Below, in pieces: positions 1 to 10,652 of a stretch of 64,000 bases of DNA (position 1 is the first letter of the stretch; each line of letters begins with the position of its first letter). Position numbers and translations under genes: made by a program. This stretch comes from Puccinellia tenuiflora (taxonomy: Eukaryota > Streptophyta > Magnoliopsida > Poales > Poaceae): positions 478,432-542,431 of the forward strand of contig QRDG01000412.1 of the NCBI GenBank assembly GCA_012064385.1, written 5' to 3'. The notes under the pieces were generated by a model. That model had not been told where the DNA came from and searched no databases. It saw nothing but the letters and a program-made list of their open reading frames with translations.

Positions 1-2844
1 ACATGAATCAAATCACTTGATGGAAAAACATATCAATATCAGTGTGCCCAGTCAATCTGACAATGGCTTAGCACAAGCACGCCTGCTGACAACATCATTA
101 CCTCAGATCTGGGGAAAACTGTTTCGCCACCTTGCTTGATATCAGAAAGATACATCAAGATGGTCACAAGCCTATTGCCACCACTGCTTGATTGAGTTTC
201 ACCCTTGTTAATGTCACTGTGGTTCGCACCATACATCAAAATCTGCATGCTCTCTCCATGCTCTGAAACCACTAAAAATGTCAAGAGGCGACACACAGCA
301 AGCAAAGTTATGCAGAAGTACAGAAGAGTAAATCGTGTGGAACAAGCTATACCTTTTGGAATAAAACTCCATAATGATATCCAATCTTCAATCTTCGAAA
401 CAACTATGTCCTTCAAAAGGAGTACAAAACATGAAAACTATGTCCATGGATATACTATAAAGAAAGCAATAATTCCGACTTCATCCAGTTATAGATCTGT
501 TTAATCACACAGCTCACACACAACTAGGCATTAAATTACAGGCGAAATGAGAAACAAGATATCCAGAAAAGCAGTATGTATGCTCACCTTGCTATCAGCC
601 AGGCGCAGTCCGGTGCCTGCATCAATATTGTTCTGGGAAATATTTCTGGCACCATCAGTAACAAGTAAAGACGACCCCATCTTACCACGTCCCTGCAATA
701 ATGAAACATAACCTTCAATAACAGGATGTAACCCGTCTTTAAATAATTAATAATAACATGAATGCAAGGACTGAGCTGTGATACGTATAATGAGATAAAT
801 TACCATAGATACTAAGTGGTCGCACTCCATCTGAGAGAGAAAACCTTCATACAAGAGACCCTAATTAAGGTAAGAAACATGGGATTTGTCCACATAAAAA
901 GAGAGCATCTGAGTACACAACTATAAGTATAGAAGATCTTTCACCGCACCACACAATTTTTTGATTTTAGAAAAAGCACCAGCATTCATGGTAACAATGC
1001 TTAACTGCTAGCAAAGAGGAAAATCAAATGAACTGTTGTTTTTCTCAAAGTAAAAGTTCTGTGATAAAGATACACGTCATAGTGAGGTGATGAGACAAAC
1101 CTTGGATGCCATGAGAGTCTCTTTGATTTCGAAGGGTCAAAATCAACATGTGAGCTTGCAGTTAAAGAACCATCTGTGGAGTTTAGTAATGGCTGTGCAA
1201 TATTCAGATCAAACCTGAAAAGGGTAACAATTGAAATGCATCTTAATATTTTTTATTTCGAAGGGTCAAAATCAACATGTGAGCTTGCAGTTAAAGAGCC
1301 ATCTGTGGAGTTTAATAATTTTGGTTGTGCAATATTAAGATGAAACCTGAAAAGGGTAACAATTGAAATACATCTTAATATCTTTCCATGAATAACATCT
1401 TATAATTGCACTTTACTTTTGGGAACTGAGCGTATAACAGATGGCTAGAGCCACGTGCGAGGGAGCACCCGCAGCTCACCGCCCGCGTTTGAGCACCGTG
1501 CTCCGCAGGGTTGTCTCTCAATAAAAAAAGGCCACAGGCATTTAGCGTGTGTTCGAGGAAAAGTTTGTAAATTACTTTCCCGTTAGAATTAGCTTGGCTC
1601 TTTCAGTAGTTGATATTTAATGGGGATGCTACTTCAGTGTTCATTGCTAAGACTAAATGGATGACATAAGCCCTATGATCATCAAAGTATCTACCTCAAG
1701 CTTCAAGTCAAAAACTCCAGTATAGATAATGTTATTTAGATAATTCACTTCAGGCCTTCTGAGCTGAACCTAATGTCAGTTTGACTATCTCACCAATTAG
1801 CTCAAAATGTTGAGGACTAATGCTATTACAGAGGCAATATTGTGATCAGACTCACATGAATCAATATGCAGTATTGGGGACTTAATGAGTTAACCCTGCA
1901 TTTACTATTTGCAGAAACAAAGCTGCCCACATCAACAACAGATGAACGGATAAATCAGTGATCCAATCCGAGAAACTGAATCAACCCAGCCATACACAGT
2001 TCATCTTCAAATATAAATACATCTAATAACTTATTATTGCAATTTACTTTTGGGAACCGGGCCTCGGCCAGATTTTTCTTTTCTTTTTTGAACTGTCGGC
2101 CAGATGGTTAGTGGCACGCGTGCAGGTGCACGCACAACCCACCACGCACATTCGAGCACTGTGTTCCGCACGAGGTGCCGCATGGTTTTCTGTCCTTAAT
2201 TGAAAAAAAAAAGGCGCGGGCGTTTCGGCGCGTGTTCTTGGAAAATATGTAATTTACTTTCTCATTGCAATTTACTTAGCTCTTTCTGTAGCTGATGTTA
2301 AATTCTACTTCAGTGGTCATGGATGAGACTAAATTGATGACGTAAACTGTAAGATCATCAAAGCATCTTGCTCAAGCTTCAAACCAACTCCAGAATAGAT
2401 AATATTATGCCTTCTGAACTGAACCTAATGTCAGTTTGACCATCTCGCCAATTAACCAAAATGGTGAACACTGTGCTATTACATAGGCAAGATTATGATC
2501 AGACTTGAACCAATATGCAGGATTGGGGGACTTAATGGGTTAACCCTTCATTCGCTACTTGCAGAAACAAAGCTGCTCACATCAACAACTATTGTACAAG
2601 TCAAACCATAAATCAACGAATATGCAATCCTAGAAACTGAACAAGCCAGGCATACACAGTCATCTGTAGATAGAAACACATCTCCTGGGACCCGGTGCCC
2701 CCAAATCCAATCAGGGATCCTCAGAGCAGTGAGATACAAGAGCAAAAGAGGAACTTACTTGCGAGAAGAAGCCAGAGCGCAGGGTGGCGCAAGTGTAATC
2801 CATACTGCCACAAGCACCAGCACGGCTCCAACCCCAGATCCCAT
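1..2844 (-). CDS. Prolyl 4-hydroxylase-like gene, 5' part; apparent frameshift
   Basis: Six exons of a 2-oxoglutarate/Fe(II) prolyl 4-hydroxylase-like protein can be read on the minus strand: 2844-2759, 1214-1101, 860-804, 692-588, 410-353 and 262-102. All have GT-AG borders, and the rest lies beyond the left edge. Exon 1 gives a signal-anchor-like start (MGSGVGAVLVLVAVW). Later exons carry family blocks such as FDPSKSKRLSWHPR, YEGFLS.MECDHLVSM, SKIEDWISLWSFIPK, EHGESMQILMYG and TILMYLSDIKQGGETVFPRSE. Known members hydroxylate proline in the ER/Golgi (cell-wall glycoproteins). The usual HxD iron-binding region is replaced by GANHSDINKG, so activity is uncertain. Exon 3 is 57 bp where the phases of its neighbours need 58; the shortfall lies just after its acceptor and the straight reading meets a stop inside exon 3. 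I infer a one-base deletion (pseudogene) or an assembly error. The two distal iron/2-oxoglutarate residues lie outside the window. Confidence 0.8.
1251..1380 (-). repeat. Partial tandem copy of P4H exon 2 inside intron 1
   Basis: This segment repeats about 95 bp of exon 2 plus the adjoining acceptor side (compare 1126-1240) and lies just upstream of the true exon in gene sense. The copy keeps the TTTTCAG acceptor and most of the codons, but ends in TAA exactly where similarity stops and has no splice donor. It looks like a decoy or dead exon left by local duplication. Confidence 0.8.
1405..2670. repeat. Tandem duplication of about 620 bp in P4H intron 1
   Basis: Two diverged copies lie head to tail, at roughly 1405-2010 and 2030-2670. 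Shared blocks in the same order include ACTTTTGGGAAC, CTAATGTCAGTTTGAC, GCAGAAACAAAGCTGC and GCCATACACAGT or GCATACACAGT. Many substitutions and small indels separate them, so the duplication is not recent. No coding signal was seen in either copy. Confidence 0.75.
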
Positions 2845-3264
2845 GCTGCCTCTTCTTCTACCCCTGCAGCTCTGGAAGACTGCAACTCTGCTCCTGGGAT
2901 CCAGCCAGGTCACCTGCAAATGAACAGATCCGCAAATCTCTCTCTAAAGTAGCCAGTGAGCGAGAAATGGGAGCCCAATGGGCCGTGAAGGCCCACCAAA
3001 AACACTGACGATAGACAAACAACAACTGTGATCGATAGAATATTCTTGTTCTCATAATATGGGGACAGCGACGCAGGTTTGCTCATCATACGGATTACAT
3101 GGATTCGCATGCACGAATTGAACAACACAATCGAACTTAGCAAATGCTTCCCCTTTTGTTCTTCTGTTGCCGATTCGCAATGGCCATTATACATTATATA
3201 TATGGTGGGTATACGCGAGCACGGTTGGTTGCTTGCTGGATCGATCGGTCTGATGAAGTGATGA

Positions 3265-4100
3265 TCAGTACTGGTACTGCTCCGGCCAGTCGCCGTAGAT
3301 GCCGTTCGTCTTCCGGAAGCCCAGAAGGGTCAGGGCGCTGGCCTTGCCGCCGCCGCCACCATCCTCCTGGGGCATCTGGCGGAGACGGTCGCGCGCAGGC
3401 ACCGGCGGGAACGCCCTCCCGGGGCCCGGGGCGGCGTAGCGCGGCGCAGTGGAGGACCTCACGGGCGGCGTCGCGCTCCTCCGCGCCTCCACCGCCGGCT
3501 TCTGCTCCCCGTGGCCGCGAATCGCCGAACCTGAAATTAAGGCACGGAATTCGTGAGATCCCGGCGCGATCGGCCATGCACACGTGCGCGGGGGCGCGAT
3601 CTAGCTTCTAGCGAGTACGTACCAGGTGGTGCGGGGGAGGCGTGGGGGAAGGCGCAGTTGTCCCCGAAATGGCAGGAGCCCCTGTCCCTGAAATTGTAGC
3701 ACACCTTACCGCCGTATCCGCCGCCGCCCTGGTGCTGCTGCTGCTGCTCCTGCTCGGCGCCGGGCCTGCGCCAGACCCCGCCGCCGCCGAAGCCGTGGGG
3801 CGCGGCCGCCGCGTGGGGAGGGGGAGGGACGGGCGGGCGGAGCTCGGCGCGGCCGTGCGCGAAGGAGCAGCCGCCCTCGTACTGGCAGCGCCCGCCGGCC
3901 TCGTACTTGTCGCAGAGCTTGGTCTTGTAGTAGAGCTTCTCCAGCGGCGGCGGCAGCGGGTCCGGGGCGCCGCCCTCCGCGGACGACGGCGGCTGCTGCC
4001 ACGGCGGCCTCCCCGACGACAGCACGATCACGTCCTCCGCCCAGCGGCGGCACGGGAAGGCGGCGGCGTTGGCGGCGGGGTGGTGGCCCTCCCTCTCCAT
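3265..4100 (-). CDS. CCCH-type zinc finger protein
   Basis: Two exons, 4100-3623 and 3530-3265, are joined by a GT-AG intron of 92 bp. Together they make 744 nt, or 247 aa. Two tandem C-x8-C-x5-C-x3-H fingers are visible: one near residues 61-83 (after YYKTKL, the usual lead-in) and one near residues 129-150 (CYNFRDRGSC, then C and H). A Pro/Ala/Gly-rich and Gln-rich linker separates them. The C-terminus ends in GFRKTNGIYGDWPEQYQY. Proteins of this type generally bind RNA and act in post-transcriptional control; the target is unknown here. The first exon is very GC-rich, as is common at grass gene starts. The start chosen is the first ATG after a TATA box 134 bp upstream. The P4H-like gene follows on the same strand about 420 bp downstream, with no sign of shared transcription. 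Confidence 0.9.
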
Positions 4101-4233
4101 GGCCGGCCCCTCCGGCCAAAACCCTAGGCTTGCGTGCGTGCGCGCGCGGGGCCGGGTGGACGGATTGGGCTAGCGGGAGGAGCCGACCAAACCAGGAGGG
4201 GTGTTCCGGCGGAGGGGCGAGCAAAGGAGAGGG

Positions 4234-4240
4234 ATTTATA
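4234..4240 (-). promoter_or_regulatory. TATA box of the CCCH gene
   Basis: The minus strand reads CTATAAATCC here, about 135 bp before the ATG in GC-rich sequence, which leaves room for a leader of about 100 nt. No other TATA-like sequence lies nearby. Confidence 0.6.
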
Positions 4241-5703
4241 GCGGGCGAGCGAGGGTGCGGCCGGGGGACGGGACGGGATTGATTAAGGCATGGAATTTTT
4301 GGGGACGCCGCCGCACCGCAGCCTGGGTCGGGGTAGGAGGCGATTAATCACAATCCGATCTGCTCCGAGCCTGGCTGCCTGGCTGGAGATTGGTTGGGGT
4401 GCGATTTGGCATTCCGCATTTGGGAACGCGCGGCGGCGCGGTGCAATCCGTGGTCGTGTGTGTCCCGTGTGTGCGTGCGCGTGTGGGGAGTGCGGACGAC
4501 GGCGGAAGGTGGTGGTGGTTTGCATCGAGAGCATCGGCGATTTGGGCTTCGTTGGGCCATGGACGGCAATGGTTTAGGACCAATCAAAAGGGCGAGGTTG
4601 TGGCCCGTGTATGATGGATGGGCATTGGGCTAAAGCCCGGTACTCGATCTCACGTGGCCCTGAAACAAAACAAAAAACTGCCCCATTTGTTTGTTTCTGT
4701 ATTTTTAACTCAAGTTTGATCTGAAAGTAGGATTGACTATGGATTCGAGCAATAGCACGTGGTTTCATAAAATCTGTATGATTTGTCCGATCTAAATCGA
4801 GCAGGTTTCCATTATCAAAAAAAAAAAAAACTCAAGTTCAATCTCAATTTTGGAAAAAGGTGGCCAAGAACTTTGAGGAAGATAATCCATGCTCGTATGG
4901 GATGATTGTAAAGGAATTTCAGTTGAAGAGGTCGTGTCTTCAGGAGGTGAGCCTTGGCCATGAATACAGGTCATATAAAAGAAAATTCTTCTAAAGGCTG
5001 GAACCTCGCTAAGTATGGGACGCCACCTCCGATCCGGATTAAATGTCGCCACTGGTACTAGTCATTTGCACTAAATTAGTTCTCTCCCCCGACACTTTCT
5101 CCAGATCGGACGGAGTAATAAAGCTATATGGTGGCCCCTAGAGGGAGGGGGGGAGACTCGTAGCAAAATTTTCACACATTATGTGGTACTTGTATTTTCA
5201 CACAACTCGTGCTACAAAGACATGTTCGATCAGTTTGGATAGCCAATTTTTCACATATTATGTGGTACTTATATTTTCGCATATATACAGCCCCCGCCAC
5301 TACCACCCACCAATACGCATCCTCTCGCTGGCCCCAGCCATGACGTGAACCGTGAGTCCGTGACACGGGATTGGCTAGGCTAGCTCGATGGTACTGTACA
5401 TGGTAGATGTGATCAAAGAAGAGAGGAAATGCCTTGGATGGATCGACGAGCAAATCGAGGAGTTGCAACGTGACGAAATGGGCAATGTGGAGTGAACAGT
5501 ACTGCTATCATGAAACGATGATAGCGCACGATAAGCAGATATAGTAGTCATGCAGACAGACGCGGAATCGACAATGATTCGAGGCAGGCAAAGACTGAAC
5601 CTGAATCGATCGATATGTCGGCCTGCCGACTGGATCCGGGTCATGGATCCTCATGGTGGGTGCGCGCGATCGAAACTGGTGGGGGTGGCCATTGTCGGAC
5701 GTG
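4241..5703. other. Intergenic, no gene seen
   Basis: The stretch moves from the GC-rich CCCH promoter into AT-richer DNA. Only a short direct repeat stands out: TTCACACATTATGTGGTACTT near 5171 recurs in slightly changed form near 5249. Open frames here are short and show no family resemblance. Confidence 0.5.
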
Positions 5704-6899
5704 GATGCCGAGAAACGCAGAGGCAAAGCAGAGCTCTTTCGTGACCTCCACTCCGTCTCCGATCTTAGTGAAGTTAGCATGGCGACCTTCTTTCCCCACC
5801 TTGCCCCCGTTGAGAGTCGTATCAGACTTTTCTTCTCGCCCGACCCGAACCTGGATCCTCTCCGCCGGCGACGCTGTTCGGAGAAGAGATGGGGGAGGCG
5901 CTCGTGGCTCTTTTGTACATAGTAGGTCTAGTTCCTCCTCTAGAGAGTTTGGCTTTATGCCGGTGTTTGGCTTTATGTCGTTGTTTGGCCTAGTGCTATT
6001 GGGGTGCATCCCGCCGGCGTGTACGAGCAGCGCCGTGTGGCTAGCGGCGGCGATATGTGTGGTGGTGGTGGTCTTCACTCTGCTGCTGCGTGGATCTCCT
6101 CTGGTGCGTCCACAAATAAGCTCGTTCTTGTTCTCAAATAATCCAGATTGGAGGCGCATGTCATCTCTTCTTCCCCTTCTGTGCCTGATCATGGCGGTTG
6201 GGTTGGAGGCCATGGGAGGAGTGCTTCGCCTCGGATCTGTCGCTTGGGCCTCGGATCTGGTAATTCCCTGCGGCTGCCCGAGTTCGCTGGTGGAGTACGA
6301 GTGGATGCAGTCTCATGGTGAGATTTGCGCCATCTCGTGGATCGCTCTGCCTGCGTTGGACTTCAGCCACCAACACATGTGGGGAATCTCAGATGATGCT
6401 GATGTGCAGCATCTGATCATTGCCAGAGCTGAACTCCTTATTGAGCAGGAACTTAATTCAATCTTTTCACGTACAAGGTTTCATTTGCTTGATGATATGC
6501 ATCGTGAAGATGTCCCTGTTGTTCGGGTTGACCCGGCGGCGGTGGATGACAACACTTCCGTTACGGTTCCTCAGATTCAACAGCAGGGACCCTTGAGTTT
6601 GAGCTCGGTGAAGGACATTTTGTATCTACAGCTCAACACTCCCCTACCTCAAGTGCATACGCCAGATAGACCGTCGGGAGAGCCACCCGCGGGGCATCAA
6701 CTGGTATGGAGCGCAGAGGCCCTTGAAGACTGCAGTTGCGGCACTTTCGGATCCGAGTTGTCGACGGATGGGCGATCGCCGTTCGGCACCATGCTTGTTT
6801 AGCCTTGTCTTGCTCTACTAGAGAGAGCCATGATGTACTGTGATCTTTGATAGTAATATATCTTTATGTTCAAAAAAAAAAAAGATGCCGAGAAACGCA
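5704..6899 (+). mobile_element. Poly(A) retroposon, copy 1, with 16-bp TSD
   Basis: A perfect 16-bp direct repeat, GATGCCGAGAAACGCA, flanks the insert at 5704-5719 and 6884-6899. The insert (5720-6883) ends in a run of A preceded by CTTTATGTTC, which is the signature of target-primed reverse transcription. An open frame crosses it to a stop at 6802 (about 360 codons inside the insert). It has a hydrophobic stretch near its start and a C-terminal block VHTP.R.SGE.PAGHQLVWS that recurs in the second copy at 42252-43130. I see no reverse transcriptase or endonuclease motif. It could be a non-autonomous LINE derivative or a retroposed transcript; the family is unknown to me. Confidence 0.8.
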
Positions 6900-7376
6900 A
6901 GCATGGTGCACCCGTTGCATGGCTCTGTAATCATTTTTCTCAGAGTGTACTAGTTTAGGGAGTCTTCTAGTGTAGATTTCTAGCACTTGAGCCTCTAATT
7001 TGACAGTTTTTAGGGGGGTAGACCGTTTAGTAAATAACTAGTTACTTCCAGTATTCTACGTAGGTGTAGTACATGTACACTAACAACATGAAGTACATAA
7101 GTACTAAATCTGAAGAATTTCATGAAGTACAACTATAGTAGTTCCAGAAGTGTAATTTTTTATTATTAAAACCTATCAACATGGGATATATTTTCAAAAT
7201 TTTCAACACGAGAAACACAAAGGTGAAAGCCGTTCATGATTCGGGGACAAACAGTGCTAAAGGTATTTCATTTGAAATAGGAATCTCCAAATAAAAAAAT
7301 GACCAGTTACCATGAGAGTGGTGTTGGGTCATCTATTTACTGATGTTTCCATGCAGCCAGAATTAGGACAATGCCG
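6900..7376. repeat. Diverged copy of the GATCTCGACGCGA repeat family
   Basis: No gene is present. About 7060-7270 contains GTAC-rich short repeats followed by AAACCTATCAACATGGGAT and a decayed version of the core that is clearer at 61940-62340 and 40060-40530. Confidence 0.45.
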
Positions 7377-7385
7377 AGGCCCACC

Positions 7386-7985
7386 TACGGATTGTAATTT
7401 TATCCATGGATATGGGTACCCGCGGGTACCTTACCCATATGAGTATGGTATGGACATATTTTTATATCATGTGCATTACCCTCATCCTATCCATCAAGTC
7501 GTGGGTAGGGTATGGCCGTGTGGATATATGCAAATCCCACCCATCTTGATCTGAAGGTATGAGTCGGGCGCACCCTAGTGTTCTCGATCCGTCGGTCCTC
7601 ATTACACAACCACCACAAGGCATGGAGTCAAAAACTATGCCACAGATCTCCATCTTCCACCTCTAGATCCACTTCTTTCTCTATTTCTTCAGCAATGGGG
7701 GGGTCAGCGGCAAGTAGGAGTATGACAGGCTGACGACGGGTCAGTAGAGAGTAAGAGAACACAATTGTGATGTGACAGTGCATGATAGGCTATGAAATAT
7801 TATGCACTATTGATCTACCCAATGTGTATCCCGTTGGTAAAGATACCCACCGTACCATGTATGGGTGTGGGTAAAACTTTATAACCTTGGGTACGGGTAT
7901 GGGTAGATTTTTGTACCCTATAATGGACTAATGGTATGAGAATGATATTGCTCTACCCTATCCATACCCTACCCATTCCATCTTT
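7386..7985. mobile_element. Possible hAT-like element, about 600 bp
   Basis: The 9-bp sequence AGGCCCACC occurs directly before (7377-7385) and directly after (7986-7994) this segment. The ends are rich in GGGTA/TACCC motifs in both orientations, including the palindrome GGTACCCGCGGGTACC near 7416. Subterminal motif clusters of this sort fit hAT-type non-autonomous elements, but the terminal inverted repeat is weak. No transposase is encoded. Confidence 0.45.
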
Positions 7986-8056
7986 AGGCCCACCACCAGC
8001 CTGTATTTCATTTCCCTTTTGCCATCATGATTGGGATGGTACAAACAGAAGACGAC

Positions 8057-8504
8057 TGACGTGGGGTTACCACGGCAAATCCCATCGGTATGATACCTAG
8101 GGTTTCGTATAGAGGGAGAAGTTGGCGCGCTGGTAGTGTCGGACGGCTGACAAGCAAGGATTTACCCAGGTTCGGCCCCTCATTGTGAGGTAAAGACCTA
8201 CGTCCTGCTTGTCTGATCTGTATTGATGATGACGATTACAAGGTGGCCCGAAGGCTATGGTGGAGATTGGATCTCGTGATGGCCGCCGGTGGCGGGTGTT
8301 GTCTCTCGTGTATCTGTTGTCCGTTTGGGTGCCCCTACCTGGCTTTATATATGCAGCCAGGTAGGGTTTACATGAGTTGTCTTGTACTCCAAGTCGTGGC
8401 TTCTTGGGCTTCGTTTGGGCCTCCAGGTGGGCCTCCCAATATGTCTTCAGCTGGGCCGCATCGGGTACGCCAATGGTGGGGTGCCCGGAGGGTATGCCCA
8501 CGTC
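8057..8504 (-). repeat. Element A LTR (3' LTR in element sense)
   Basis: 448 bp, similar over its whole length to 35337-35803. The main difference is a block near 8320, where the right copy has about 20 extra bases. Confidence 0.9.
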
Positions 8505-8642
8505 AGTAGCCCCCGAGTGTCTGGTCGATTCGCAGAATCGGGCAGAGACTCAAAACAACATGTCGAGTAGGCGTAGTCGATGCGTCGGGTATGTTGATTA
8601 CCTTGAGAAATCTGGTGCAAGCATAAGAAAACCGATAATAAT

Positions 8643-8905
8643 AAATCTGATGCGGGTGTAAGGAACCCGACTTTGAGAAGTCCGGTGCGGGCTATAGAGA
8701 GCCCGACTTTGATAATTCCGGTGCAGGCTATAGAGAGCCCGACTTTGAGAAGTCCGGTGCGGGTTATAGAGAACCCGACTTTGAGAAGTCCGGTGCAGGC
8801 TATAGAGAGCCCGACTTTGAGAAGTCCGGTGCGGGTTATAGAGAACCCGACTTTGAGAATTCCGATGCGGGTTATAAACAACCCGACTTTGATAATTCCG
8901 GTGCG
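8643..8905. repeat. 36-bp tandem repeat array
   Basis: Six full 36-bp units start at 8675, 8711, 8747, 8783, 8819 and 8855, with a degenerate unit before and a partial one after. Each unit contains an imperfect palindrome (CGGGTT...AACCCG around TATAGAG). Two variants, GGTT..AACC and GGCT..AGCC, alternate with compensating changes in both arms. Open frames through the array only reflect the unit length being a multiple of three. Confidence 0.9.
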
Positions 8906-10074
8906 ATATGGTCGACTCTGCTGAGGACCGAGCGCAAATGCAAGTTTAACTCAATTCTCATCGGGTGCGCAACCAGCGCTCCCGATGGGAGTAGCCCCCG
9001 AGGCTATGTCCAACTATTTATAGTTGGGCATAGGCTCAATTTGTCTTGCTTCTTGTCATAGTTGAGCACTTCGCGAGAGCGCTCTCCCGATGGGAGTGTA
9101 CGACTCGTAGAGTCTGTATCTTTGCTGTTTTGTCGGGTGCTTCCAACTCGGTAATATGTCGAGTAGCCCCCGAGGGCCTGGTAGACTTGGAGAGTCTGGT
9201 AGGGACTCCTCCGCATTGTATCATCCTGGTGCGAGTCGTGCCTTTAGCGATTCATTCGTATCCGTGTTTCAGGACGCTTAGTGGTGGATCTCGCACAATA
9301 AGCCTGGTACTCTCGACGGATCGGGACCAGTTAAGTGCTCTTGGGCACAAGCATTATTAGCGTACATCAAACTCGAGTCCCCAGGCTCGAGCTTGGAGGC
9401 TAGTCCCTTCGACTCCAGCCGCTTGGGATCTTACGGAGTCGAATTCGGCCTGAAAGGGTACCCAACGCGTCCGTCGGGAATTTTCTTCACACCTACTGGT
9501 GCGGCATATCTGTCGAGCTACCACGGCTGCTGCCAGTGGGCCTGGCCCTACACGACGGATCGGTGGGTCTTACCTTTGCACTACGGAGTGCAGCATCCGA
9601 GGGTCAGCTGTATTTGATTCATCTCGGGTAATCTGTGTTCGTTGTTTGGGTAAAGCTCTAAAATATAAGCCGATATGCTATTAGATGTTTGTTAGTTGCT
9701 TGATTATCAGGTGCGACCGAAGAAGGCACCTTATGTATCAGGTGCGGCCGAAGAAGGCACCTTATGTATCGGGTACCGCCGAGGCGATGTAGTATCGCTT
9801 TGTGCGGCGCAGCCCCCGAGTATCAGGTGCTACTGACCCGATGTAGTATCAGGTGTCGCGTACCCGATGTAGTATCGGGTTCCACTGACCCGATGTAGTA
9901 TCGGGTGCCGCTGAGGCGATGTTGTTGTAGGGCCTTTACAGCGTAGCCCCCGAGTATCGGGTGCCGCTGACCCGATGTATTATCAGGTGTCGCGTACCCG
10001 ATGTAGTATCGGTTGCCGCGTAGCCCCCGAGTATCAGGTGCCACTGACCCGATGTAGTATCGGGTGTCTCCGCT

Positions 10075-10535
10075 GAGGGACTCGATGCGGCGGACGGAGT
10101 CAACGCGGCGGAGTAGATGCGAGGGACTCGACGCGGCGGACCGGAGTCAACGCGGCGGAGTATATGCGAGGGACTCGACGCGACGGACCGGAGTCGACGC
10201 GGCGGAGTATATGCGAGGGACTCGACGCGGCGGACCGGAGGCGGAGTATATGCGAGGGACTCGACGCAGCGGAGTGGAGTCAACGGGGCGGAGTATATGC
10301 GAGGGACTCGATGCGGCGGACCGGAGTCAACACGGCAGAGTAGATTCGAGGGACTCAACGCGACGGACCAGAGTCAACGTGGTAGAGTAGATGCTAAGGA
10401 CTCGACGCGGCGGACCGGAGTCAACGCGGCGGAGTATATGCGAGGGACTCGACGCGGCGGACCGGAGTCAACGGGGCGGAGTATATGCGAGGGACTCGAC
10501 GCGACAGCTGCAACGCTCAGCCCTCGGGTCCATCT
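10075..10535. repeat. 47-bp tandem repeat array
   Basis: Ten units begin GAGGGACTCG (or a near variant) at 10075, 10121, 10168, 10215, 10254, 10301, 10348, 10395, 10442 and 10489. Most spacings are 47 bp; one unit has lost 8 bp. Units carry GACGCGGCGGACCGGAGTC and GCGGAGTATATGC. Because 47 is not a multiple of three, translation cycles through the frames and is not coding. Confidence 0.9.
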
Positions 10536-10652
10536 TGTCAAATCAGCGGGCGGTGCATCTGTAATAGCCGAAAGGAAACAATCTTTGTACACTATGTGGC
10601 GCGCAGGCCCCCGAGTGTCGGGTGCGGCCAGTAGGTTATATATGTATGGCTA

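Larger units (their letters stand above)
8505..10647 (-). repeat. Element A 3' interior with tandem repeats and polypurine-like motifs
   Basis: No gene is present. In element sense the sequence ends in the polypurine tract ACTCGGGGGCTAC at 8516-8505. Copies of that motif, read on the plus strand as GTAGCCCCCGAG or close variants, recur at 8991, 9163, 9811, 9943, 10020 and 10606. Two tandem arrays are listed separately. Between them, 9705-9760 has two copies of a 30-bp unit with a GGTGC/GCACC hairpin, and 9811-10045 has degenerate units of the form TATCGGGTGCCGCTGACCCGATG. Confidence 0.7.

Noticed and set aside
3144..4224. Long open frames on both strands over the CCCH gene (for example 3642-4127 plus and 3706-4224 minus)
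   Set aside because: They are by-products of very GC-rich coding sequence. Only the frame with two complete CCCH fingers and matching splice phases carries conserved motifs.
5615..6802. 395-codon open frame treated as a host gene
   Set aside because: It starts in the flank, crosses the 5' TSD and runs to near the poly(A) tail of a retroposon. It belongs to the mobile element at most.
8447..8924. 36-bp repeats as a CRISPR array or a repeat protein
   Set aside because: The units are directly adjacent without spacers and the DNA is plant. The translations on both strands only mirror a period divisible by three.
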